Part shown: positions 47,783 through 58,761 of the stretch, piece after piece
How the letters are laid out: each line of letters starts with the position of its first letter
Position numbering within the stretch: position 1 is the stretch's first letter
Assembly: GCF_000143415.4 (NCBI RefSeq)
Contig: NW_003314315.1
Coordinates: 640,946-704,945 of the forward strand
DNA: 64,000 bases
Direction: 5' to 3'
Source: Selaginella moellendorffii
Lineage: Eukaryota; Streptophyta; Lycopodiopsida; Selaginellales; Selaginellaceae
The notes under the pieces: model-generated
Seen by the model: the letters and a program-made list of their open reading frames with translations, nothing else
Databases searched by the model: none
What the model was told of the DNA's origin: nothing
Program-made: the position numbers and the translations under genes

Positions 47783-48369
47783 TGATGTGGTTATGAGTAC
47801 GACTGGGCAAGCTTAGCACTCGCTTCTCTAGATTTTCAAGGACCGCCGGGGGCGCACCGGACACCGCAGGACGTGCGGTGCTCTACCAGCCGTGAGACCC
47901 TATCTTCGGTTGAACCAATTTCAAGGTCGGCAGGCCGTTAAAAAGAAAAGATAACTCTTCTTGGGGCCCCCGCTAGTGTCTCTGGATTTGTCAGCATTAC
48001 CACCCACTACCATGTCCCGGTTCAAGAATATTAACCCAATTCCCTTTCAATGGGTGGCGCGCATTGCGCCCTTCATACAGGATTTCCCCATCTCTTAGGA
48101 TTGACTAACCCATGTCCAATTGCTGTTCACATGGAACCTTTCTCCACTTCAGTCTTTAAAGTTCTCATTTGAATACTTGCTACTACCACCAAGATCTGCA
48201 CTGAGGGCTGTTTCACTCGGGCTCGCGCCCAGAGCTGCACCACGACCCCCACGCCCTCCTACTCATCGGGGCCTCGCAATTGCCGTGATGGCCGGGCATA
48301 GGCTGCGCGCTTAAGCGCCATCCATTTTCGGGGCTAATTGATTCGGCAGGTGAGTTATTACACACTCTA
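47783..48369 (-). rRNA. 26S rRNA gene fragment (diverged, non-functional)
   Basis: The minus strand matches an internal part of plant nuclear 26S rRNA. It runs from GAGTGTGTAATAACTCACC and AGCCCCGAAAATGGATGGCG, past GGTTCCATGTGAACAG, to GGTGCGCCCCCGGCGGTC and GTCGTACTCATAACC. About 590 nt, with many substitutions and small deletions, flanked by unrelated repeat DNA. It is a dispersed fragment, not part of an rDNA array. Confidence 0.85.
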
Positions 48370-49089
48370 GGTTTTGAGCTTATGAGTTCACTAGTTGAGC
48401 TCATGAGTTGAGTTTATGGCTTCTCAAACAGAAGAAAAACAACATCTTTTCATTTTTCAAATTTTGATTTAATCTATATTTCCAAGTAAATTCGACCAAT
48501 AAAATACAAATATAAATATAGATCTGAACACTAAAAGCAATCTAAAAACACTTCTCAAGCTCTGCAACTATAAGGCTTGCCTGGTGGATGTGATAGTTGA
48601 TCTTAAAATCTTGGTTTACTTCCTGCATAAAAATGTAATAGATGTGCTTGCAGGCTAAATATACCTTTCCCCTGTTCTCCCTCTGTGTAAAATCTGGATA
48701 GGTACAAGATGGATTTTTACATTTTGGCAGTGTAGCTTGTACCCTTTGATGACTTAGTCACAACAACAAACTCCTTAACCACAGCATTGATGTAGTTTAT
48801 TTTTATAATTGTGCACTTCAACTCTTTTGCCAGCTTGATCTTCTATCGTGCATCTTTTGAAATGGAAGACTTGTATTGTACAACCTTCTCATTTCTAGTT
48901 GGTCGTATATATCAGTCTAGTGTTGATATTGGTGGCATAGTAGTATTAATAGCAATATTTGAGGAAATCTTTAGCTTGAAACTTGCTCTCTCTAGACTTT
49001 CAATCTCTTCTTTCAAAAGATTGCAGCTTCGCTCAACTAGCCACTCCTCTATCACAGAATCTGGCTTCAAAATAATTGAGCTATAGATC
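48370..49089. other. AT-rich intergenic sequence
   Basis: No supported feature; short open frames have no recognised motif. Confidence 0.5.
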
Positions 49090-51814
49090 TGGCTTGTATG
49101 AGTAATATCAGTCCCACAACAGTAAATCCAGCTTGACTGGCGGCCTTTCACCCTAGATCTTGACAACCCCAGAAATATGGCACTGCTGAAGAATTTGAAC
49201 CTAAGCACACAAATGTGAGACATTGACCTCGACTCCCAATCATTCTGGAGCAACGTGCATTGCTCTTGGTGCTGACTTTTTGAATTGCCCAATTGATACA
49301 AGAAACTGGCTCACAAGAAATAACCTTTTCATCCTCTACTTGTGTAACAACTAGCACCTCCTCCACTCCATGTTCCTTAGTTCTTTTCCGGTGTCGTGGA
49401 ACAAAATGGTAGTTAAACTCTAGATAGTGAGAGTTAGAAGGAGTGATGTTTGGCCCATCAAATATCTATCGACGCTTCATACGGGCTGTTCTCATGTCCC
49501 CAAGTGGTTCATAACTTGATTTCATAGGAGTTCTAGCAACAACTTCCTCCACCATTTTAGACATTGACTCTACTGTTGGTGTTGTCCTTCTACCAACTCG
49601 CTCTTGAAGCCTGTCTAAGTTCAGATTTGTATCAGCAAACCTTGCTTTCTGTACAACCAAAGCTTTTGATGATTACTCAAGAGATCTAGTGAGGTCGGAG
49701 AGTGTAGCTTCATAGAGGGACACTTTTCCTTTCTCTACTTCAGAAGCTCTTCAACTCCAATGTTTACTCTCAAAGAGATTAATTGTTGGTGTAAGTGCTA
49801 TATCATCAAGTGATTGATCCTAGGAAAAATGCAATATTTGAATGTGACAAGAAAGAAAATGAGAGAAAGCTTATATGGAGAGTATAATGACCCCACTGAA
49901 ACATTCAAATTTCCCACCATGCAAACTAGCATTCCATTTGTGGAAGGTGTTCAATTGGCACTTTGTCTCTTTCATGCCACCATATGTGCATCTCATTTGC
50001 CTTTGCCTTGTGCTCCTCTTTAGGTGGTGCATCCATCCATTCTCGACAAAGCTGCTTGAATTCGTGATGGAAGTTAGATTTGATGCATCAGCAATGTTTG
50101 TTGACACTTTTTGCCTAATGAAATTCACAACTCTTCTCTCTACCTTGTAATGGTTGACTTTTATCACCTCCAAACACTTGCCGTATAGCCAACCAATTAG
50201 CACTTGTAGCATCTACCATGAAAACACGGAAGTTGGGTTTCTTCTCGGTTTGTTGTTCAACAACCTTAGACATACATGTCCAAAAGATAGTTTAAGTTTG
50301 GAAATTCTAGACCTTGAATTCAACTATAGCTATAGTCAAGTTGCACTGCAACCAATAGAAAAAATGGGTATAATGTAAACTGGCATGGAATCCTTAAAAA
50401 ATGAAAAGCCATTTACTTGTGATCATACACATAAGCTCATATAGTTGACCAGCCTGAAACTCGTTCCATGTGGTCGAAATGGATCCAGGAATTAACCAAG
50501 TCTCCATCTCCATCCATATCCATTTGTTGTACAAGGTCCACACCAAAAGTAGGACCAAGGGTAAACATCTTAAAGATGAAAGGGTATTGATTGTTTAAAG
50601 TCACTTGGTTAACAAATAAGCTCCTATGAATAAACTCATAGGGACATTTCCTCTTTAGCTCCAAAATCCCATCCAATCCAAATTGAAGCTTTCCATCTCA
50701 CCCTTCTCGCATCCAGTTTTTTATTCTACAAAAAAAAAGAGTGTTATTAGTGATAAAGTAGAGTTAAGTATTAATTTTATACCTATTTAAATTTGTCACG
50801 GGTTTATATTTTGAAGTTGGTCCTTCAAGCTGTCTTCGTGAACTCTTTTTTGGTATCAGATTGTAGCAACGTGTCCACCACATAGTCCTTTAGTACAGAC
50901 TATTGAACACACTTTGGAGTTGCAACACTTTTCTTTCTAGCCTCTATAGTAACAGTAGCCTTCAAATTGCAAAAAAGAATCACAGCGGATTCCTTCCTTT
51001 ATTGTATGTTGGTGGTATCCAATATGCACTACTGCTCTACCTAAACATCCATCCCGTGGAAGAAAATAATACCTTTTCACATCGCAACATGCTTGACACA
51101 CAAGTGTTGCCCCACATTTGTGACATTTAAACCTTGTAGCAACCTTATCATGCCTAGGGGGATTGATTGCTGAGCCTTCAAAAAAATACATATTCATACT
51201 ATGATTAGAAATGCATTTCTCAGTGACACACTAAAGCTGTCCACCACAATGGACTATGGATACAGATCCATCGAAATAAGAGAAGTGGGTTGTCTTTACT
51301 CTGCACCAATTATGTGGATCAAGACACATCTCTATACCCCCCTCAATTCTAGCCATAATGATTGAGATTGCCGAAATGCCTTATCCACCACTTCAAAAAC
51401 TAGTCCAAAAGGAATGCTCCTACTTGTCTGGGAAGCTATGTTGGGAAGCTCATCTTCATTTTCATCATTGAAGAGAATAATAACTTCATCCTTCACTCCT
51501 TGCACAGTTAGTTGTGAAACTGATACGCTCTCCTCTCCTCCCTTCAGAGATCCTGTAACTAGAATCTCTTGATTTGTACATCTATCAAGATCCCATTGAA
51601 TCCCATTCTCTCCCATACCATTGTCGAGAAAAATGGATTTTTCAATTTGATTACTTTTATCCCAACATACATTCTCCAAACTAACTAATCTTGGCTTCAA
51701 CTTAAATTTTTTGCAGAGGAAGTTCTCTCCTATAACACTCTTAGAGAAAACAATTGGAGGCTCTTGATCGAACTTCAAGTAGAATTCTCTCATATTTTCT
51801 CCTTGCTCAAGCAC
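49090..51814 (-). pseudogene. Decayed MULE-like transposase gene
   Basis: Exon-like blocks on the minus strand interrupted by stops and frameshifts. 51332-51814 is an open N-terminal block (IQWDLDRCTNQEILV). 50937-51300 has HFSYFDGS, a CxxC-type segment (FKCHKCGATLVCQACC) and GRAVVHIGYHQHT, which looks like a WRKY-GCM1/FLYWCH-type zinc finger. About 50070-50250 has FRVFMVDATSANWLAIRQ, resembling MULE transposase core sequence, with MHIWWHERDK further on. 49100-49660 carries more open blocks. Identification as Mutator-like is from pattern memory and uncertain; no terminal repeats were located. Confidence 0.4.
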
Positions 51815-53229
51815 TTAGAAAAAATCTAGGGAGAAATTGACAAGAAAGAACAAAGATATTCTTCTGTATTGTGAGCATTAATTAGCTGTGTCCTTGCAAA
51901 GGACAAGTTAATTATTTTAACAAAATATACAACTGTTTAGAATCTAGAGAGATATGAGAATCTTAAAGATCCACCTATATTTATTGTTTAATTGATTGTG
52001 AGAGGAATAATATTGTTGAAATGAATGTGGTTATGAGTGAGAAGCGTTAGTCAATCACAAAAGTTGTAACATTGATTGCTTATTCTCCCTCTCATCTCCA
52101 TGCTTTCTTCCCTTCAAGAGAGTTTTATTCTTTTGTGACAAGTGAGAGAAAGTCAAACTCGGAAAGGTTGGTTTGTGCATGGTTTTTTCTTGATTGAAGC
52201 ATTGAAGCATTGAAGCACATTGAAGTGTTAAATGATTGTGTCCATTAATTGCCATCAAAGAGAATGAAAATCATGACTATTGATCTTGATTGTTGATTGT
52301 GTCTATTGATTTTTAGGGTTTAACACCTAGGGTTTGAGTAGCAAAGGGCGAAAGAAAGCATTTCAATTTAGCAATGTGCTTCAAGACACTCCTCAAACAA
52401 GGTATGCTTTCTTGAGAAGGTCGATTCTCGCGCAAATTGACGTCTTCTCACTTTCTTTCTTCCATGAGAAGTTTTCTGTTTTCTCGACTTTTGTTTTTTC
52501 TTGAGGGATAGAGATGTTAGTTCTTGTGCGAACTGATATCTCCTAGCATTTTATTTCATTTTCTATTTTTTGCTCATCTTTGCCTCGTTTTTTTTTGTTT
52601 TTTTTTCTTGTTAAAGGGGTGGGAAAGATCAGTTCACGTGTGAACCGACGTCTCCCCACCTTCATTTTTTCTAGAAGTGAGCTTTCTTGGTTTTTTTCAT
52701 GTTTCTAGTGGTGAGATCTCTATATTTTAGAAAACATAGAGAGAGAAATATTGATTCTTATGCGAACCAACATCTTCAAGGGTTTTTTTTTTAATTCATT
52801 GACTTGATGGGGCATTTCATGTGAAAATAGATATCGGTTCATGTGTGAACCGACCTCTCCTATATTCTTGTTGTGTTTTTCCTTTTTCTCGAGAGGTAGG
52901 GTGAGGTCGGTTCTCGCGCAAGCCAATCTCTCCCAATGACTTGTATTTTTTTTCTTTGCATTTCTTATAGTTTACAATATATTTTTCATATCTTTTACTT
53001 ATAAACTTTTCTTGTGAGAGCAGATATAAATCAAGCTTGATTGCCTGGAACTTCTAACAAAGGACTTGAACTTAAAATGCCACAAGATTTTTTTACATTA
53101 CAAATTAAATGTTATAATTTTTTTGTTTTTTATTTTAAAGGAATGTAAGCGACTAAATTTTCCATTCTACTTTAGTCACTTAACCACACCTCTGACCACT
53201 TGGAGGAGTCTCATTCATAACCTCCATAA
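51815..53229. other. AT-rich region with a palindromic motif array
   Basis: No gene. The part at 52418-52934 holds six copies of a partly palindromic motif, described separately. The remainder is AT-rich. Confidence 0.6.
52418..52934. repeat. Six spaced copies of a GGTTC...GAACC palindromic motif
   Basis: Copies start at about 52418, 52512, 52625, 52747, 52830 and 52902. Shared pattern: GGTTC, N, YGYGNRAACC, GA, then RTCTCC. The best copies, CAGTTCACGTGTGAACCG and CGGTTCATGTGTGAACCG, are near-perfect palindromes. Spacing is 72-122 bp with pyrimidine-rich spacers. Confidence 0.65.
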
Positions 53230-54990
53230 GTCCAATCCAGGACTTGGGACTTGCTAGCCCCGAGAATGGCATCCATGCCACTCAACATTTGCACTTGGTC
53301 CAAGTGCTCCACGTGTCCGATCCCATAACCGACACTCAAAGGTACCATCGACATAGCAGCCCGTTACGCTAAGGCCATGCCCAATCACCTTTGCCACACT
53401 AGTAGTCCAATACCACTTGCATCACAGTCTTGGCTCTCCAAGACTGGGCCATCTGTCCACGAGTGGTCATCCTAGATCCACTCCTTAGCATCCTTAGGAT
53501 GCCCACAGACCGGGGGAATTGCCTTCCCCAAAGTCCCTTTGTCAATTCCTACCAAGTCCCTTTCTGCCCCTGGCCGTGTTTGCCAACACTGCCACTGGAT
53601 CGAGGCCCACAGGCCCGACCACTAAGTCCCACGGTCCTCTGGGACTTCCTCACCACACGACTGTGTCTTTGGTCACTACCCCAGAGGACTGCTCCTCTTC
53701 CTTTCCACAGTCTAGGCCTTTGGGACAACATTTCGGAACACCATGGCCTTACGCGAGCCACCTGGGTACTCTCCCCGCCTTTCGCCTTTAGGTGCTCTAG
53801 CCATGGGCTTAGAGCAAGGTTCCGTTGAGCCACGCCTGGTATCCAAGTAGGTAGTGCCACCCACATTTGGACTGGGAGCATCGGCCAGTCGATCTCCTGG
53901 GGGAACTAGAGCCGGCTCTTGAACACTTCACCAAGCTACCCCGCTTGTCGGTCCGTATTCACTCTAGTCTTGGACTTCCCAGTGGTCAGTTCATCACCCA
54001 ACACTGGGTCTGGCCTTCCTGGGCCAAACTGGCTCCACTGCAGTCCTCCCCCTACTATACTTTTGGAGCTCACCAAACCCCCCAGGGTTTGGGAGACGAA
54101 CGCTTTGGGCTTTCACCCTCTCAGGCTCGAATTCGGACTCGGACTCGGACTCGGACTCAGACTCGGACTCGGACTCGGACTCATGCTCGGGCTCGGTCTC
54201 GGCCTCGGCCTCGGTCTCGTTCTCGGTCCCGATCTTGGTCTCGGTCTCGGTCTCGGTCTCGGTCCCGGTCTCGGTCTCGACTTCGGACTCCATCTCGGAC
54301 TCCATCTCGGGTCCATCTCGGACTCCATCTCGGGTCCATCTCGGACTCCATTTTGGGTCCATCTCGGACTCCATCTTGGGTCCATCTCGGACTCCATCTC
54401 GGACTCCATTTTGGGTCCATCTCGGGTCCACCTCGGACTCCATCTCGGACTCCATTTCGGGTCCATCTCGGGTCCACCTCGGACTCCATCTCGGGTCCAT
54501 CTCGGACTCCACTTCAGACTCCAACTTGGGTCCATCTCGGACTCCACTTCGGACTCCAACTCGGGTCCATCTCGGACTCCACTTCGGACTCCAACTCGAG
54601 TCCATCTCAGACTCCACTTCGGACTCCAACTCGAGTCCATCTCGGACTCCACTTCGGACTCCAACTCGAGTCCATCTCAGACACTTCCACGTGTCATGTG
54701 TTGGTCCTTTTGGGTCCCTTTTTGGAGCCTCGCTTTTTGCTCGCTTCGTGCTCGTTCCTCGAGCACTTCTTTGGGAGTTCCACTCTCGCTCTTGACTTTT
54801 CAAGTCGGAGCTTTTGGTCCAAACGTGTTACGCTCGTTTGGCTCTCGCTTCAGCCACTACCACGTGGCACCCTTTCCGGCTCCACTTTGGGGCCTAGGGA
54901 TTTTGTGTCTCACAAGGAAGCACCGAGGCCAGCCTCAATGGTCTTGGTCTCCAGGAAAATGCAATTGGCTTGATCACTATGGGCTTGGCT
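53230..54990 (-). repeat. Gypsy-LTR-family fragment, inverted, with minisatellites
   Basis: 53700-54130 aligns to the reverse complement of 57900-58400 (AACACCRTGGCC, GGGAGCAT, CTTGARCACTTC, TACTAYACTTTTGGA, TTTGGGCTTTCACCC). So an LTR and adjoining 3' internal region of the same family lie here in minus orientation. The part from 54126 is minisatellite, and 54680-54990 is unassigned. Confidence 0.55.
54126..54680. repeat. Two-level minisatellite: CTCGGA hexamer then 21-24-bp units
   Basis: 54126-54290 is a hexamer array (CTCGGA and variants). 54290-54680 is built from CATCTCGGACTCCA and CATCTCGGGTC blocks in alternating order. It reads open in several frames on both strands, giving spurious SDSD- or RTRT-type ORFs. 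Confidence 0.9.
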
Positions 54991-54992
54991 AA

Positions 54993-57846
54993 TTGAGTGG
55001 AGATTCATCTCAAGTATCTAATGAAGTTTTTGCTAGTCATATTAGAAGCAACGATGAGCATAACAACAACATGGATGTTGAAATGGACACTCAAATTGAT
55101 ATTGGTGTTATTGAGGCTGTTGGTACTGGTGCTCCTGAGGCTGCGGCTAATGGTGGTGGGGTACTTGTGTCTGATGTTGGTGGTGGTGGCGTACTTGTGT
55201 CTGATGTTGGTGGTGGTGGGAGTGTTGTACTTTCGGTTGTTGAGGCTGCTCGCAGCGAGGTAGATGAACTAGCTGAGGAGGTTATTGGTAGCGTTGTAGG
55301 TGGATCTATTGTAGAGGCTACTGGGGGCATGGTAGCTGCTCCTACTGCTCCTCAGGCTGGTGGTGCAGGGGGAGCTAGTGGTAGTGTGGGATTCTGCATG
55401 CATGATTCTGACACCATCTTGAATGATCATGTTCTGGGCATGATTATCCAAGCTCAAGAATGGACAGTTAATAAAGTGTTATCAGAAATGGTGTGGAACC
55501 CTCATTGATTTCTAGTTCCTTTGTGCTAGTTGGTTCAAAGCCATTGGGTGCGCTTAGCTTACGACCTCAACATGGCTATCTACAATTCTTTTGCCGAGGT
55601 CAGGTTTGGGAGCACAACTGGTACCTTCATCATTTCACCAACTTTCCCTAGAACCTGCTGGATAGAGTTAGTGACTACTAAACTTGAGGAAAATGGGATC
55701 CTATATGGTTGCGAAAGTCTCATGAGTTTGATGGATATTTAGGTCAACATGTGGAGACAGTAGGGTTCATTGGAAATTTTTGGGTGATCAATGGAAACCA
55801 TAGGTGGCTAGCATTTTGGAAGTGCATTCAAGAGAAGTTCTGAGATGACGAAGAATGACACATTAGTGTTCCTATCACACTTGTTAAACCAATAACTCGA
55901 GAACACACTGTGAAGCTCAACATGGCATGCCATAAGATCAACATGTAAGAATTTATTTTTTGTAAACTTAGCCAATATCGTGTTTTTGCAGGCTAAACCA
56001 ATTTGCGTTTCAAGCTCATATATTGGTACATGACATTGAGCACCTTTGGTTTATCGGCATGCTCTCGCTTCAGGAGGTCCAAATGTTGTGCAATCGTGAG
56101 GTATTTGAAGCAATTCAAGTGAAGCTAATAGCTAGGAAAGGCCAAGAATTGTAGATTTGGTACTAGCTACCACTTGATTTTCTAGTTGCTGTCTGGGTGA
56201 AGGTAAATTAGTATTGAAGTATGTATCGACTTACATAATGTTTCTTGCAGCCCATAATCAAAGGAGAAAGATCCTCATTCTTTAAAAATGCCTGAGGGAA
56301 CGAGCAGTAGAAGGAGATGGAGTGGCATGCGATTGAGCAGTGAATTTTGAATATGAAGAGAACAAAGGTGAAAAAGTTGCTCTTGATTGTAGACATACGA
56401 CGTGGGCAGGAATGGCTTGATAGCATTGCCGAGATTTGTTCTCACGTTCGTAAGTTCTTCTAAAATTTATGAAACATTTCATAACTCTTTGTGTGTGTAA
56501 GAACTAGTAAAGCACCGGAGGAACTTATTTACAACATCTCCAAGAGTAAAATGTCCTTTGTTGAACAAAGCATCTGCTTGGAACTTCTCAACACTTGGTT
56601 GCGAAACAACGAAAAAACACTACAAGATAAGGATGGAGAAGGTGATGAAGGAGAGGGTGTACATTTCTCAGAGTATTGCCACTAGTGAGGAGATGCTACA
56701 AGTCTGGGATGAAAAGTTTCTTTTCAGCACCCACACAAGTATCACTCTTGAAGAGTATATTCATGCTTGTCTTGTGGAGTGAGGGAATGGTTGTCTTTCA
56801 CATGGTGGGACAAGTTTGGCTGAGTTCAAGAACCAACCAGGACAACCATTTCTTGCGAGGTGCATGGTTTACAGGTATTTTCTCAATTCTCATTTATATA
56901 TTGGTATTTATATTTTTGTTTTACTTTGTAGATATTTAAAATATTGCCCCGGCACACCGGTATACACAGCCGGTGTTTTGCAGAAGCTTCTGACTAGAGG
57001 CAAGAAGTTTGGGATGTATGAGCCAGAGTTCTACTGTCCTTGTACACATGAGAGGGAGCTATGCCCATGGTACCTTGAACTCGTGGAGTAGATGCCGACA
57101 TCGGACTTCGAGCTAGATCTCTACCTTGAATGCCATCCAAGTTCACTTGAAACTTAGCACTTAGCTAGGAAATATTAACTTTGAGTTATATTCTTATTTT
57201 CTAGAGGCTCTTTTTGATTGTGATAACAACGTTGTTGAAGTTTAACAACTAAACCTAGGAGTCCACACTTAGGAAACCATTTAGGAGATGCCAAATCCAA
57301 ATACCATTGAACTAGAGGAAATTGTACAGGAAATTCTAGCACAAGAGATTCCAGTACCTGCTCCTCGCAACCCCCAAAGGGGCCATCATGCAGCCTTTCA
57401 TGAGAGTAAGGACTTTGATTTGGAACATTCTTTTATTCATTCTTGACTTCACTTTTTTTTTTTAAGATGTTGCAGAGAGCAACTATCAGTCTTCTTGGCG
57501 GACTAAGACATTCTTCCCATCCCTCCCTACGGCTACAGATGACAACCTGGAAGAGCTCTCCTCTGCAGCTATGCATAAACAGGTTTGTAAGCATGAATTT
57601 TATCTCCAACTTTTAGTTCTAATAATTGATTTTCAGGTTCACCTTCTATCCCCAACGGTCAGTGTTGGGGAAGTTGTTGTTCTCATTGGGGATTACACAT
57701 AGCTTTTAGATGCTACTAGTCGAGAGCTTTACATGCTTGATCGGTGGATCCATGATCTGGGTCAACTCACACCTTATGGGAAGATCAATTTCATCTTTTT
57801 CGATCCACCATTGCAGGGGGATACTCCTTCATGGAATGTGTTGTAG
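54993..57846 (+). pseudogene. ParB-like repeat-family gene, copy 2 (broken), with FDPP motif
   Basis: Exon-by-exon homologue of copy 1. The first exon, 54993-55505, is Gly/Ala/Val-rich and acidic. 55530-55947 carries GNHR at about 55788-55804. Further exons at about 55992-56202, 56251-56450, 56500-56874 and 56933-57091 end with KLLTRGKKFG and CPWYLELVE. Unlike copy 1 it continues: exons near 57290-57404, 57471-57581 and 57636-57846 end in PYGKINFIFFDPPLQGD, where the DPP(Y/L) resembles motif IV of amino-methyltransferases (inference). Lesions include in-frame stops at 55842, 55857 and 57700-57702, plus several frameshifts. It is flanked by oppositely oriented gypsy-LTR-family sequence. Confidence 0.55.
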
Positions 57847-58175
57847 GCCTTGAGATGGGGTCCGAGATTGAGTTCGAGATCGAGTCCAAGACCGAGTTCG
57901 AGTACTAATATAGGTCAAGGGGTGAAAGCCCAAAACGTGCATCTCCCCGGGGGGGGGGGGGGGGGGGGTTGTAGGGGTTCCAAAAGTGTAGTAGGGATAG
58001 TTAGGTCTAGGAACCAGTCTTGAAGGAACTCTCCAGTGGTGTTTCCAAACTGACTTGAGGTTGAGACTAGGGTCGAGGGGCCTTGGGTGGGAGTGAGCAT
58101 GGTCTCGGGTGGTGCCGGAGGGGCCACCCAAGGAAGTGCTCAAGAGCAACTCCCACTCCCGAAAGGGAAACCAAC
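57847..58175 (+). repeat. Gypsy 3'-internal remnant with G20 run and polypurine tract
   Basis: Begins with degenerate GAGTTCGAGATCGAGTCC-type repeats matching the left-flank minisatellite in inverse. It contains 20 consecutive G at 57949-57968 and ends GAAAGGGAAACCAAC immediately before the LTR, which resembles a polypurine tract. This suggests the LTR at 58176 was once the 3' LTR of an upstream element. Confidence 0.5.
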
Positions 58176-58702
58176 TGTAATGCTCCCGGCTCATGTGGAG
58201 TGGTGCCCCACTTGAGTACCTTGCGGCTTATTGGTCCTTGCCCTTCTTAGGGGCTTGGGCCTTCCCTTCGGGATGGAAGTGGGGGGGTAGAGGTACCCAT
58301 ACCGAGCCGTTAGGCCACGGTGTTTCGCCCCGGCTTCCCGAAGCATGTGTTGCACCCAAGACTTGGGATTTAGAGGGTCTTATAATCAAGTCTTATGGTA
58401 CCAAGGGAGGTTAGGAATTTGGAGGCTTGGTGTGCTTGGCTGCTTGTGCCTGTGGGGAGTGTAGCCGAACTTTAAGTCCAGTCTAACTCGGGGAGGGGGA
58501 TTAAGAGAGATTTGGGAATCCGTGGATGAATGGCTAACACTCTATTGCTCATGCAGTGAGTAGCTGAAACCAAGTAGGACTAAGTAGGAGCTAGTACCAT
58601 AGGTAGAAACCTTGGCGAGGAAACCCAGCTAAAGCCAAGGCAGTGTTAGTCGAATAGACGAGGTAAGCTGGCAAATTGGAAAGGAAAAATTTATGGCTTA
58701 CA
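58176..58702 (+). repeat. Gypsy 5' LTR
   Basis: 527 bp starting TGTAA and ending TTACA (5-bp terminal inverted repeat, TG...CA ends), preceded by a purine tract and followed 3 nt later by a primer-binding site. Boundaries are inferred from these signals only, since the partner LTR is not in the window. Confidence 0.6.
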
Positions 58703-58705
58703 ATT

Positions 58706-58718
58706 TGGTATCGGAGCC
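58706..58718 (+). other. Primer-binding site (initiator tRNA-Met)
   Basis: TGGTATCGGAGCC is complementary to the 3' end of plant initiator tRNA-Met (TGGTATCAGAGCC) with one mismatch, placed just after the LTR. Confidence 0.75.
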
Positions 58719-58761
58719 TTTTCCTCAATTCTAGCGAAGGATAGAGGCGGATTGTTAGGAG

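Noticed and set aside
52418-52934. CRISPR-like array
   Set aside because: Repeats are imperfect and spacing varies from 72 to 122 bp in a plant nuclear context; no cas genes.
53867-54992. Long Ser/Asp/Arg-rich ORFs on both strands
   Set aside because: They follow a minisatellite that lacks stops in several frames; no start context or non-repeat domain.
57949-57968. Run of 20 G as a functional G-quadruplex element
   Set aside because: A homopolymer next to CCCC in decayed repeat DNA; more likely slippage or a sequencing artefact.
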